A stretch of DNA of 64,000 bases from Caldilineaceae bacterium (GCA_018003515.1 JAGNDO010000002.1:121360-185359); one strand, 5' to 3'. Positions 24,114-33,108 are shown, counted from the stretch's first letter. Notes: generated by a model from the letters alone, not told the origin. Translations and numbers: made by a program.

Positions 24114-25813
24114 GATACACCCTCTTTCTCTGGCGACCGGCGCAGAATGAAGCGACGGAATAGATCTGATGCAATGAGAACCGCAAAGAAGGCCAACACC
24201 CCTGGGATCAAGATCTGATAGAAGAGATTGACCAGATAGATCAGGGTGTTGTGTTCCAGGGACGGTTCAAAATGGCTGGTCCACGAGTCGGAGAAGTTGA
24301 CCGTGGCGTCCGGGTGGCATTGCTGACAGGTGACCAGCAGATTCTCCTTGATCACCTGGGAGGATTCGCTGGAGACGGGCATGATGTTATGCACCCCATG
24401 ACAGTCATAGCAGACCGCTTTGTTGGTCTCATGGTCCGGGGATTGCTTTTCAAAGAGCGTGACCGTGGTGCCGTGGAAATCCGCCACATAGGAGTTGAAG
24501 ACATTGGTCGAGATTTCATACTTGGCCATCATCTCTTCGTCCGCATGACAATCGCCACAAAGTTTGGGTGACCCCAACCGGAAGAGGGTGGTCAGGGGAT
24601 CGCTGATGTCGTGGACCCCATGACAGTTGGTGCAGACCGGCACGTCCGGGTTGTTTTGCCCAAGCAGGGCCGCGCCGTGGACGCTTTGGGCATACTGCTC
24701 GGCGATCTCGCTGTGACATTCACCACAAGTCAAGGAAATTTTACCCCGTGGCTTATTGGGTGATTGAATGTTGTGGCTGCCATGACAGTCGGCGCAGGTG
24801 GCCGCGGCCAACTCCCCGTCTTCCAGGGCATGGGCGTGGATGCTGTCTTGTTGCTGAGCATAGATGTCCTCATGGCAGTCGGCGCACACATCCCCAACCA
24901 CCAGGGTGATCTGTCGTCGATCCGCCTCTTGGATCACCTGATGGGGAAAGGCATAGCGCTCTTCGTCGCTGTGACACTCGGTGCAGAGCAGTTCGTGGTA
25001 TTGGAACTCTTCAATCTGCCGGGTGCCGTGGACCGAATCGGCCAGTTGCTGTTGATCCACATGCAGATCCAAGGTTTCGCCGGACCCCAGGGTGATCTGG
25101 CTGGTCAGCAGATCGTGGCAGGTGCGGCATTGGGCATCGGCAGGATAAAGCGGCTCGTCCGTGTGACAGGTACGACAGCTCTGGCCTTCACCCAGGTTGG
25201 CCACCAGTTCCTGGTGGGCACGATCGACCATTTCATTGTCATAGTTAGTGTGGCAGCTTTGGCAGGTGGCAACAGAGTCCGCGGCCATCAGAGCCGAATC
25301 CTCTACTTGATGGCCGCCGTGACAATCCACACAGGTGGGCAACCCCTGGGCATCCTCGACCAAGAGATGGCCTGGGTTGTGGGGCTGTGTGTTGATATGG
25401 CAATCCTGGCAGCGCTGGGAGGTCACCTTGTTCAGATCCTGAAGGGACTGGATCGGCGAATCACCCTGGGCTTTGACATGCGGAAACTGAAAGTCGGTTT
25501 GGGCATGGCAATCTGTGCAGTAAATGGGTGCAGTGCCATCCGGCCCGCCTGTGACGCCGCCGTGGATTGATTCCGCCAACAAGGCCAAATCCACTCCGAC
25601 CACCAAGAGTTCACCGGAGGGCAGCGTAACCTCCTTGGTGCTGTCTACATGGCAGCCCTTACAGGCATAGTCCGGCGGTGGCGTGTCCATTGGGACATCC
25701 GCCCGCAGCCCTTGCACAGCCAGCCCCCCAAGGATCACCAAGGCAATCCCTGCCCAGGCCAGCACGAGCGCCACAGAGCGGCTCCAACGCTTTCCCCCAA
25801 AAGAGGAGTGCAT
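24110..25813 (-). CDS. 15-heme membrane-anchored c-type cytochrome
   Basis: 567 aa: N-terminal export helix (about residues 13-35), fifteen CxxCH motifs from CKGCH to CQQCH, and a C-terminal helix (LIPGVLAFFAVLIASDLF) with a short basic tail. Spacings and phrases such as CADCHGSHNIQSPNKPRGKI, CTNCHGVHDI and CYDCHGVHNIMP match large multiheme proteins with many bis-His hemes. Coupled to cytochrome b by a 4-base overlap, it is the likely heme wire for that quinone-linked subunit. The start at 25813 is chosen for the export helix; an ATG at 25918 would overlap the NapC-like gene by 31 bases. No strong ribosome binding site is seen for either. Confidence 0.9.
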   Translation of the reverse strand: MHSSFGGKRWSRSVALVLAWAGIALVILGGLAVQGLRADVPMDTPPPDYACKGCHVDSTKEVTLPSGELLVVGVDLALLAESIHGGVTGGPDGTAPIYCTDCHAQTDFQFPHVKAQGDSPIQSLQDLNKVTSQRCQDCHINTQPHNPGHLLVEDAQGLPTCVDCHGGHQVEDSALMAADSVATCQSCHTNYDNEMVDRAHQELVANLGEGQSCRTCHTDEPLYPADAQCRTCHDLLTSQITLGSGETLDLHVDQQQLADSVHGTRQIEEFQYHELLCTECHSDEERYAFPHQVIQEADRRQITLVVGDVCADCHEDIYAQQQDSIHAHALEDGELAAATCADCHGSHNIQSPNKPRGKISLTCGECHSEIAEQYAQSVHGAALLGQNNPDVPVCTNCHGVHDISDPLTTLFRLGSPKLCGDCHADEEMMAKYEISTNVFNSYVADFHGTTVTLFEKQSPDHETNKAVCYDCHGVHNIMPVSSESSQVIKENLLVTCQQCHPDATVNFSDSWTSHFEPSLEHNTLIYLVNLFYQILIPGVLAFFAVLIASDLFRRFILRRSPEKEGVS

Positions 25814-25887
25814 CGCCACTTCTTGCCTGCCTCTAAAATTTTCTCGCACTTCAATCGCCCCTGGGGCACTTTGCCTTTCAGGAACCT

Positions 25888-27564
25888 CTATGAGCGCGGA
25901 ATCCCCTCGTTTATCCATTTTTCAATCCATTCTAGTTCACGGGGGGCCAACCGATTCGGGTGGCCTTCTTTCTGCAATTGGATCAATAGACTGGCATCAG
26001 CATCACCGGGCACGACCGCCGCCCCGAAATTACCCCCAGCCAGCAGGTCTTCATAGGTATCCAGGTAAAGCCCCGCGGTGCCGCCATGACAGGAGGCACA
26101 CCGGGTGTGCAAAATCGGCCCCACCAGATCATCCCACGTCAGGGGAGATTCTGGGTAAGAGGGCAGCAATTCGTCCAACACATTGGTCAGGTCCGTAATG
26201 CTGGGTGCGTTCAGCCCGGCAAAGGTCCACTCCGTGGCGTGGCAGCCAGCGTTGGCGCAGAAGCTGACATTGTCCTTGCCGCCGGGGTTTTCTACGCTGT
26301 GGCAGCCTTCGCAGGTGCTGTCAAACTCGAAGCGGTGGCGGGAGATCCAGTTGCTGTCGATATGGGTATCCGGCTCGAAGGCAGTTTCCACCGTCAGATC
26401 GGGCATGGTGCCGTCGGGTCGGTTCTGCACGGGGATGGTGTGGCACAGGTTGCACTCGATGCGCACGCTCTCCGCTTCGGCGTTCAGGTGCTTGCCGTCA
26501 TGACAGCGGAAACAACCGGCGGATTCCAGGTGGCCCACGTTGTTGGGGTGGGTCTTCCAGCTCACATCCATGTTGGGGTAGACCATCCCCTCGTACAGGG
26601 CCGCCAGTTGATCCACGGAGGCGTCCACGGTAGTCTGATAGTCGGCATAATAATCGGGCCAATTGGCCTGATAATAGCCTTTTAGCCCCCAAATGGCTGA
26701 ACGAGCCTCGTCGATGTTGGGATAGCCCCGTTCCATCACAGCCAGGGCGTTCTTTTTAATATAAGGAATGGTGACATCCACAAGACCCCGGCTCAAGGCA
26801 TCGTCCAGGGCGGCATCGGGCGAATCGAAGGGGTGGGAATCCCGGTTGTGACAGGTGATGCAGTCCATGACTTTGATGTTGCCCTGGTTTTGCTCGGCAA
26901 AATCCGCAGGCAGATCGACGCTCACGTCTGTATAGACATCAATTTCGCCCGTGGCCGCATCGGTCACCCGCACCCAGGGGATCTCCTGCTCCAGATGCAC
27001 GCTATCCGTGGCGATGTACTCCACCTGGTTTTCGATATGCCAGTGGATGCCCTTGCCGCTCCCCTCGCGTTGGGTGCCGCCGCCGGTCTTGAAGGCCATG
27101 TACATGGTGGTCAATTCGTTGTTGCGTTCGGCGCTATAGGTTTTGAACTCCCGCAGGCTGTCGTCGGAGAATTTTTGCGGGCTGTGACATTTCTCGCACG
27201 CCTCGGTGGCCGGACGCAGTTTTTTGGAATAGATGGGCACCTCGTAGTGGGCACCGATAAACTCGATCACGTGGCTGATGTCCTGGGCCTTACGGGAGAA
27301 TTGGGTGGCGATATAGGCCCGGCCAATATGACAGTCTACACAGTTGACCCGGCTGTGGGACGAGACCTGCCAGGATTCATATTGGGGCGGCATGGTGTGG
27401 CACGATTCACCACAGAACTGGGAGCGGTTGGTATACTCCCACCCCGCTCCGCCGACCAGGAACATGGTCAGCCCGGCAAAGACCAGGGCGGCGAAGGGCA
27501 TCAGCCGCATCCACAGGGGAGAGGAGCGTTCAGGTGTGATGAATCGATTGATTTTATCCCACAT
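25888..27564 (-). CDS. NapC/NirT-type multiheme cytochrome with C-terminal cytochrome c domain
   Basis: 558 aa. One N-terminal helix (residues 20-40), then the NapC-type first heme site with a nearby Met (QFCGESCHTMPPQYESW), here CX3CH instead of CX2CH. Six further CX2CH sites follow, one CX4CH site (FCANAGCHATEW), and a final CASCHGG in a cytochrome domain with DTYEDLLAGG and VVPGDADASLLIQL, like large planctomycete-type cytochromes. That gives nine possible hemes. NapC/NrfH proteins oxidise membrane quinol and pass electrons to periplasmic cytochromes. GAGGAGA precedes the start, which overlaps the 13-heme gene by 11 bases. Confidence 0.88.
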   Translation of the reverse strand: MWDKINRFITPERSSPLWMRLMPFAALVFAGLTMFLVGGAGWEYTNRSQFCGESCHTMPPQYESWQVSSHSRVNCVDCHIGRAYIATQFSRKAQDISHVIEFIGAHYEVPIYSKKLRPATEACEKCHSPQKFSDDSLREFKTYSAERNNELTTMYMAFKTGGGTQREGSGKGIHWHIENQVEYIATDSVHLEQEIPWVRVTDAATGEIDVYTDVSVDLPADFAEQNQGNIKVMDCITCHNRDSHPFDSPDAALDDALSRGLVDVTIPYIKKNALAVMERGYPNIDEARSAIWGLKGYYQANWPDYYADYQTTVDASVDQLAALYEGMVYPNMDVSWKTHPNNVGHLESAGCFRCHDGKHLNAEAESVRIECNLCHTIPVQNRPDGTMPDLTVETAFEPDTHIDSNWISRHRFEFDSTCEGCHSVENPGGKDNVSFCANAGCHATEWTFAGLNAPSITDLTNVLDELLPSYPESPLTWDDLVGPILHTRCASCHGGTAGLYLDTYEDLLAGGNFGAAVVPGDADASLLIQLQKEGHPNRLAPRELEWIEKWINEGIPRS

Positions 27565-29569
27565 GGGATTTTCTCCTCAGCCAGACAAAACGCGCCACCA
27601 AAGCAGCCCCGATGACCGCTACCAAGGCCAACACCCCATAAAAGAGCGGCCATACCCAGGCAAAGTCCACATAGGCCGACACCTCGTGCTGTTCACCCGC
27701 AGAGGGCAGAGGCGTGGGCACCGGCGGCGAGGCTGGGGTTGGCCCCGGTCCAAAGGGAGAGGTGCTGCGGATGACATATTTATCCAGCGCCCAGGAAATG
27801 GTGGTCGCCGCCCATTCCGGCGTTTCGGACAGATTCTTGTGACACTGGTTACAGCCATTGGGCATGGCCGCCAGCCCGCCATGATCCAGTGTGCCCTGGG
27901 GGTTCGGCTGCTTGAACGTATGGCTATGAATATCATAGTCCACAGCCACCGTGGCCATCATCGGCATGTGACAGTCGTTGCAGGCGAAGTCTCGCTTCTT
28001 CATGGCCTGTTCATGATAGGGGATATGGTTGGCCAAAGCCAATTTCTCCACATGACACGAGGCACACAGTTGGTTGGTGGGTTCCACCAACTGGGACGGT
28101 CCCTGGCCCGCGCCATGCACAGCATGACAGGTGGCGCATTGGATCTCGCCGGACTCCTGCATGGTGTTGCCCAGCATCCAGTCCGCGTATTGTTGATTGT
28201 GGATGCGGGCGCTGCCATCGGGCCAGCGGGTGGGTGCATCCGTGGTGAGGGTGAAATGATCGGTCAACGTGTCGCCCGGTTTGTAGGTGGCCGGGAAGGG
28301 ATGGCCCTCCGGCGAGCTGCCCCGGCTGTGACACGCCCCGCACACCTGATCGTCGGCCTGATTATAGGGCTTGACGGTGGCGGGGTCCGCCACGTGCTCT
28401 GCGCCGGCACCGTGGCAATCTTCGCAGCCGATGCCAAACTCTTGGAACGACCAGCCGGCCGTGGCCGAGACCAGGGTGTCGGTCATGGCAACCCCAGCCG
28501 CATCAAGCATGGGGGCCGGGTCAGCAATCTCCAGCCCGGTGACATGGCAGAAGCTGCACGATTCCACCCAATTGACCAAGGGCACGGTCTCGCCCTCCCC
28601 TGCGCCCTCGGCGGCGTGATCCGCCACCCACTCCTGGGTAGCCACATTCCAGTGACCGGGGAGGACCAACAGATCCCCAGACACGGTCTGTGTGATAAAG
28701 CGCTGTTGCCATCTTCCGCCGATGGTAAGGGCCACCTGCGCCAGGTCAAAGGTGCGATCCGGGTCATCGACCGCAAAGTCGGCCACCACAGCCTGGGGGG
28801 CATCCGCCACCCGCTGGATGGTGGTGGCGTGCAGGGTCTCCCGCCAGGTCAGGTAACGGTCCGCATGGCAGCCCATGCAGCGCTCGCTGCCTACGTAGCC
28901 GTCGGCCCCTTGGCCCAGGCCCGGTCGAGGAGCCAGGAAAGCGGCCGCCCATTCTTCGGGTTGATCCGCGTGACAGGTCACACAGGCCCCCGGCATGATC
29001 TCGTCGATCTGATCCACAGGGGCGACCTCGTGGTTGCCGTGGCAATCTGTACAGGCGGGCAACCCTTCTTTGTCCAACAGACCCGCAACGCCGTCACCCT
29101 CCACGGGATCTTGGATTTCATGAAACGGATTGTGGGGATAATGGCAATCCACACAGACCGCCGACGCCCCACCACTGAACTCGGTCAGGCTTTGGGCCGG
29201 GTTGGGCTGGTGAGGATAGCGATAACGCAGCACGCCCGTGTGGCAACTGGTACAATTCACCGGCGTTTCGGCGTTTCGCGTGTGTACCGAACTATCCAGA
29301 TGTGCCAGAGAGACCAACAGCTTTACCGCCTCGCCCGAAGGCAAGACGATCTCCCGTTGGTTATCCCCGTGACATCCCCGGCAAGCCGTATCCGGCGCGG
29401 GTGCCGGCTGAGAAATTTGGCTGCTGGTCTCGGCCAAAACCGGTGTGGCCCAGGAGGCTCCCAGAATGACCACGCCGATCAGGGTAGCCATGCAAACGCA
29501 AAAAAACCACAGCCAGATCACTCTCTTGGCTGGGGGAGGCGGCGCATACCCGTCGATTGGTCGGTGCAT
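27554..29569 (-). CDS. 13-heme c-type cytochrome with N- and C-terminal membrane helices
   Basis: 671 aa: helix at residues 17-42, thirteen CxxCH sites (CRGCH to CNQCH), a Pro-rich linker (GPTPASPPVPTP) and a C-terminal helix (YGVLALVAVIGAALVARFVW). The central part (YVGSERCMGCHADRYLTW, GIGCEDCHGAGAEHV, CGACHSRG) resembles cytochrome c554/octaheme-type proteins. It is first in a run of overlapping genes: 13-heme, NapC-type, 15-heme, cytochrome b. A terminator-like hairpin lies between it and the octaheme gene upstream. Both ends are in the membrane, so the heme domain forms an exported loop. Confidence 0.9.
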   Translation of the reverse strand: MHRPIDGYAPPPPAKRVIWLWFFCVCMATLIGVVILGASWATPVLAETSSQISQPAPAPDTACRGCHGDNQREIVLPSGEAVKLLVSLAHLDSSVHTRNAETPVNCTSCHTGVLRYRYPHQPNPAQSLTEFSGGASAVCVDCHYPHNPFHEIQDPVEGDGVAGLLDKEGLPACTDCHGNHEVAPVDQIDEIMPGACVTCHADQPEEWAAAFLAPRPGLGQGADGYVGSERCMGCHADRYLTWRETLHATTIQRVADAPQAVVADFAVDDPDRTFDLAQVALTIGGRWQQRFITQTVSGDLLVLPGHWNVATQEWVADHAAEGAGEGETVPLVNWVESCSFCHVTGLEIADPAPMLDAAGVAMTDTLVSATAGWSFQEFGIGCEDCHGAGAEHVADPATVKPYNQADDQVCGACHSRGSSPEGHPFPATYKPGDTLTDHFTLTTDAPTRWPDGSARIHNQQYADWMLGNTMQESGEIQCATCHAVHGAGQGPSQLVEPTNQLCASCHVEKLALANHIPYHEQAMKKRDFACNDCHMPMMATVAVDYDIHSHTFKQPNPQGTLDHGGLAAMPNGCNQCHKNLSETPEWAATTISWALDKYVIRSTSPFGPGPTPASPPVPTPLPSAGEQHEVSAYVDFAWVWPLFYGVLALVAVIGAALVARFVWLRRKSHVG

Positions 29570-29590
29570 AGTTCATATCCCCGCGCACAC

Positions 29591-29638
29591 TAAAACAGAG
29601 TTGGCAGAGACCCAGTTTTTGGCCATCTGCCAACTCTG
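29591..29638 (-). terminator. Terminator-like hairpin between octaheme and 13-heme genes
   Basis: 13-bp perfect stem (29596-29608 with 29626-29638). On the minus strand it is followed by TTTTA. It may partly uncouple transcription of the octaheme gene from the genes downstream. Confidence 0.75.
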
Positions 29639-29649
29639 CTGTGAAAAAG

Positions 29650-30900
29650 CTAGGGTTTGTTCAACGAGCCGGAGAGATCCCGGTCGTGGAAGCCCAAGGC
29701 GGCCTCCATCAAGGCATCATTTTCCAGGTTCGGCCCCTTGCCACCATCTCGATGGCAACTGCGACAGGCGAAATCCAGGGTGACATAGGGCTGAGAAACG
29801 CTGCCGTCGGAGGCGAACTGGTTGTTGGCATTGGGGTTGATGGCCATAAGATGGCTACGCACATCCCCAGAGAACTTGTCCGGGTCCGCCAAAGCAACCT
29901 GGTCCATGCGCGGCATGTGGCAATCCACGCAATTGGCATGGCGACGGTCATTGATCTTTTGATACTCATCCTGATCGAAGTGACAGGTTTGACAATCCGT
30001 GGTCGTCGGCTCCAGGTCGGCCTTGCTGGCATAGACCACAGTCTGGTGGGGATTATGACAATCCACACAGTCCATCACCCGTTTCTTGGATGAATAGAGC
30101 TCGCTGTATTGCTGGCCCACATGCACAAAGCCATCACTGGCGCTGATGGTGGTGACATCTTCCTCGGCGTGGCATTGACCGCAGAGCTGACCATCTCGCT
30201 CAATGGACATGCTGACCTTATAGGGGTCATTGACATGGTTCTCGCCCGGTCCATGACAATTTTCACAGCCGATGCCATCCTCTGCCCAAGTGCCGACCAG
30301 TCCCTCCAGCCCCATTTGGTGGCCATCGGGCTGATAGCCGGTGGTGTGACAGGAAACGCAGTCAAGGGAAACAATCTCCCCTGCGTGGTAGGCTGCCCAA
30401 TCATCCCCCATCTTCAGGTCGCTGTTGGCAAGGTTGTACGCAGTCGTCGCATCCGCGTCCCCGGTGATGACATAGCCTTCTTTATCGACAAAGACCGCCT
30501 GCCAGGCGAACCCGCCAAGTACGTACAGGATATCATCCCACGTAGAGCCTTCGGGCGGGTTCGCCACCTCGGAGAAGGGGAAGGTTGGGGCCTCACCATC
30601 CACCACCTTCGTCAACCCGAAGGCGTGACCGGTTTGGGCGTAAGTGTTATACAGATCCTCATGACACTCCTGGCAGGCGTCGGACCCCACATAGGTGGGC
30701 GCGTGGTAGCTGAGTCCGGCTTCCCCCGTGGGACCGGCAGGACCAGCAGGCCCCAGAGGACCAGGAGGCCCAGCCTGACCCGACGCGCCTTGTGGACCCG
30801 GAGGCCCCTGGGGGCCAATCGGGCCGGCAGAACCAGCGGCACAAGCAGCCAACAGGACGATGGCCAGGACTAACGTAATGAAGAGCGCTACCTTTCGCAT
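29650..30900 (-). CDS. Octaheme cytochrome c lipoprotein with a collagen-like stalk
   Basis: 416 aa. Signal peptide with lipobox (LAIVLLAAC), then an uninterrupted Gly-X-Y tract of about 13 triplets rich in GPP, GPQ and GPA (residues about 23-62), then a cytochrome c554-like domain (YVGSDACQECHEDLYNTY at its start). Eight CxxCH sites: CQECH, CVSCH, CENCH, CGQCH, CVDCH, CQTCH, CVDCH, CRSCH. The start at 30900 follows AAGGAGGGG at the ideal distance and a lipoprotein signal begins there. The lipid anchor plus a trimer-forming stalk would place a trimeric cytochrome (24 hemes) away from the membrane; that assembly is inference. Confidence 0.9.
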   Translation of the reverse strand: MRKVALFITLVLAIVLLAACAAGSAGPIGPQGPPGPQGASGQAGPPGPLGPAGPAGPTGEAGLSYHAPTYVGSDACQECHEDLYNTYAQTGHAFGLTKVVDGEAPTFPFSEVANPPEGSTWDDILYVLGGFAWQAVFVDKEGYVITGDADATTAYNLANSDLKMGDDWAAYHAGEIVSLDCVSCHTTGYQPDGHQMGLEGLVGTWAEDGIGCENCHGPGENHVNDPYKVSMSIERDGQLCGQCHAEEDVTTISASDGFVHVGQQYSELYSSKKRVMDCVDCHNPHQTVVYASKADLEPTTTDCQTCHFDQDEYQKINDRRHANCVDCHMPRMDQVALADPDKFSGDVRSHLMAINPNANNQFASDGSVSQPYVTLDFACRSCHRDGGKGPNLENDALMEAALGFHDRDLSGSLNKP

Positions 30901-30955
30901 ATGTCCCCTCCTTGGGTCATGTACACGAGATCGGTTCAAGACTTTTTTTACAATC

Positions 30956-31012
30956 ATCTGAGCCAACACGCGACTTGCCGCATACTCGCTCTCGTTGCGT
31001 GTTGGCTCAGAT
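30956..31012. promoter_or_regulatory. Long inverted repeat upstream of the octaheme lipoprotein gene
   Basis: 16-bp perfect arms (ATCTGAGCCAACACGC, 30956-30971, with 30997-31012) around a 25-base loop, extendable to about 21 bp with a 3-base bulge (TTTACA outer arm). No T-run follows on the minus strand, so it is not a normal terminator. It may be an operator or 5' leader structure of the octaheme gene, whose start is 56 bases away. Confidence 0.6.
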
Positions 31013-31182
31013 GTAAACTTGTGGATCGAGTCGGTGGAATAATGCACAGGGGGTATATTCAGGCCTGTTTCAGAAATCCCAAAATAGCGATATGCCCAAC
31101 GAAACAGATCGAAATGTAATCCAGCACACATGAATCATACATTAATAACACGTTGCGTGTCAAAGCCGATTACTAAACCGCT

Positions 31183-33108
31183 TTACTCCCTGGATTCAGG
31201 GTTGCCCGCTTGTTGTTTCGTCAACTTGGCCGCGATTTGGATCAGTTGCGCCTTCAATTGGCTGCGTTGCCGCTCCCAGGCCAACCCATCCAGTTCACCC
31301 AAGGCGTGCTGATCATCCAAGCGGGCAATCTGGGCGACCAGGTTGTTGCGTTCCTGACGCAGATCCGGGATAGACACCCGCCCATCCACCTGCCCCCGGC
31401 GACGTGACCAGATCAACCCGGCCACCAGGGCCAAGACCACAACCGCCCCACTGAGCAAAATCACCCACATTTCCAAAGGTTGAGCCACATCAGATCCACC
31501 CGCTGCACCGGCGCTGCTGCCACCTGAAGCGGACTGAACGGATCGGGGATCGATAGCCCCTGGTGCCAACAGCCCAGTAAGGGTGGCCGTGATTTTCTGG
31601 GGGGCCAGCTCCAGTCCTTGCCAGAGCAGATAGCTTTGATCCGAAAGGCTCTGCACACCGCCAAACTCCAATCCGGTCACATTGCCTTCCAGTCCGGGCA
31701 ATTCCGCCACCAACAGGGTAAAATCCTGGGTCGGATAGAGCAACTCCTGATCGATCATGGCTTGGGTATCGTTATAGGGAATCACATAGCGCACGATGAT
31801 CTGACGCGTGCCGGCTCCTGGGGCGATGGGCGATGTGTCATAGATCAGGTTGCCCACCTGCTGGAAACGCCCGCCCAATTCACCATTTTGGAAGCTGATC
31901 TCCTCGGCTGCCGCGGGCACATACATGGCCACGGTTCCCGGTTCGGTCATCCCCGCCACCGCTGCGCCGATGAAGGTGCGGTCCCCGTCCATGCCATAGG
32001 TGGCGATCTGCCCCACAATCAGAAAACCGGGCTGGGAATCGACGATCCAGTGCATGCGGGCCAGGGTCAACCCGGTGGGATCATCCGTGGTCTCGAAGAC
32101 CGTCATGCTGGTGTCCAACACATTTGTATCCGGGGTGAAGTTGAGGGGCTGGCTGCTATAGCCGATGGTGCCATAGTAGGCGGACGCCATGTAGATGATC
32201 TCCGGGTTGGGGTCCAATCCGTCAAAGACGAAGGTGCCATCCGCCGCCACCGTGGAGGTGAAGTTGGCGATTGGCTCAAAGCCCATGAAGGCGTCCAGTT
32301 CGATCTCGATCCCGGCCACATCCGCGCCGTGGGCCGAACCTTGGATCACGTTCCCCTGAAAGACTGCGTTCCCGGCGCGGAAGGGGGGTTCCCAGGTGGG
32401 GGCATAGTTGAAGGAGCGAATATATTCCAGCACATTGCGCTGCTGCTGTTCGCTCCACGCCCCGCCCTCTTCTGGGTGGGCCGTCTGCCAACCGGCCATC
32501 CAGTCCGCCTGGCTGACGGACATGGCATAGGTCGGGTCGGCCAGGTTGAGCAGATCCGCCTCGGCCTCTGGACCATCCCCCGCGCCACCGGAACCATGAC
32601 AGGCGGCGCACTGCTCATCATAGAGAACCTGACCGTTGACCAAATTCAGCTCATTGGTATGCAATTGCCAGGCAAAATAGATGGTGTCCCAAATTTGGGC
32701 GTCGGTCATAGAATTTTGCCAAGGGGGCATCAGCTTTTCCAGCCGCCCAAACTTGGCGGCATAGAACCACTCCGCCGGGGTGATTTCCCAGGCCGTGGCT
32801 GGGTCTGCGAAGATGGAGGGGGGATCCGGCAGCTGGGGAGCCGTGGGACCATCCCCGTTGCCGGTGACCCCGTGGCAGGGCGAGCAGTTTTCCGAGAAAA
32901 GCGGCTGTCCGCGCAAGGCCAAGGAGCGGCTGGCGGGTGGGTTGACCTGGGTTAGATCAAAGGTGGGAGAGGGCTGCTGGGCATAGGTGGCGGGGGCCGC
33001 CGCCGGCAACAAGAAGGCAAAAGCTGCCAAAACTACCGCAACCATCACCACCACACCGGGACGTCCAAAACGACGTCCGCTGAAACCACGAGGAGAAAGC
33101 TTAAACAT
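31183..33108 (-). CDS. Diheme cytochrome c membrane protein with C-terminal coiled coil
   Basis: 641 aa. Signal helix (residues 16-40), two cytochrome c domains (ENCSPCHGVTGNGDG near 75 and EQCAACHGSGGAGDG near 160), then a beta-rich region resembling carboxypeptidase-regulatory-like folds (VQGNVIQGSAHGADVAG-type start, VFDGLDPN). Near the C-terminus is a membrane helix (LEMWVILLSGAVVVLALVAG) and a cytoplasmic coiled coil (RQERNNLVAQIARLDDQHAL) like that of CcmI-type proteins. Start chosen at 33108 for the signal peptide. It is the most upstream gene of the redox cluster. The two hemes probably link the larger cytochromes; the beta domain's partner is unknown. Confidence 0.82.
   Translation of the reverse strand: MFKLSPRGFSGRRFGRPGVVVMVAVVLAAFAFLLPAAAPATYAQQPSPTFDLTQVNPPASRSLALRGQPLFSENCSPCHGVTGNGDGPTAPQLPDPPSIFADPATAWEITPAEWFYAAKFGRLEKLMPPWQNSMTDAQIWDTIYFAWQLHTNELNLVNGQVLYDEQCAACHGSGGAGDGPEAEADLLNLADPTYAMSVSQADWMAGWQTAHPEEGGAWSEQQQRNVLEYIRSFNYAPTWEPPFRAGNAVFQGNVIQGSAHGADVAGIEIELDAFMGFEPIANFTSTVAADGTFVFDGLDPNPEIIYMASAYYGTIGYSSQPLNFTPDTNVLDTSMTVFETTDDPTGLTLARMHWIVDSQPGFLIVGQIATYGMDGDRTFIGAAVAGMTEPGTVAMYVPAAAEEISFQNGELGGRFQQVGNLIYDTSPIAPGAGTRQIIVRYVIPYNDTQAMIDQELLYPTQDFTLLVAELPGLEGNVTGLEFGGVQSLSDQSYLLWQGLELAPQKITATLTGLLAPGAIDPRSVQSASGGSSAGAAGGSDVAQPLEMWVILLSGAVVVLALVAGLIWSRRRGQVDGRVSIPDLRQERNNLVAQIARLDDQHALGELDGLAWERQRSQLKAQLIQIAAKLTKQQAGNPESRE

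Noticed and set aside
30956..31012. Terminator of the diheme gene
   Set aside because: No T-run follows the stem in that direction; the T-run on the plus strand is on the wrong side.
30901..31131. N-terminal extension of the octaheme lipoprotein
   Set aside because: The ideal ribosome binding site and lipoprotein signal fix the start at 30900; the extension would cross the inverted repeat.
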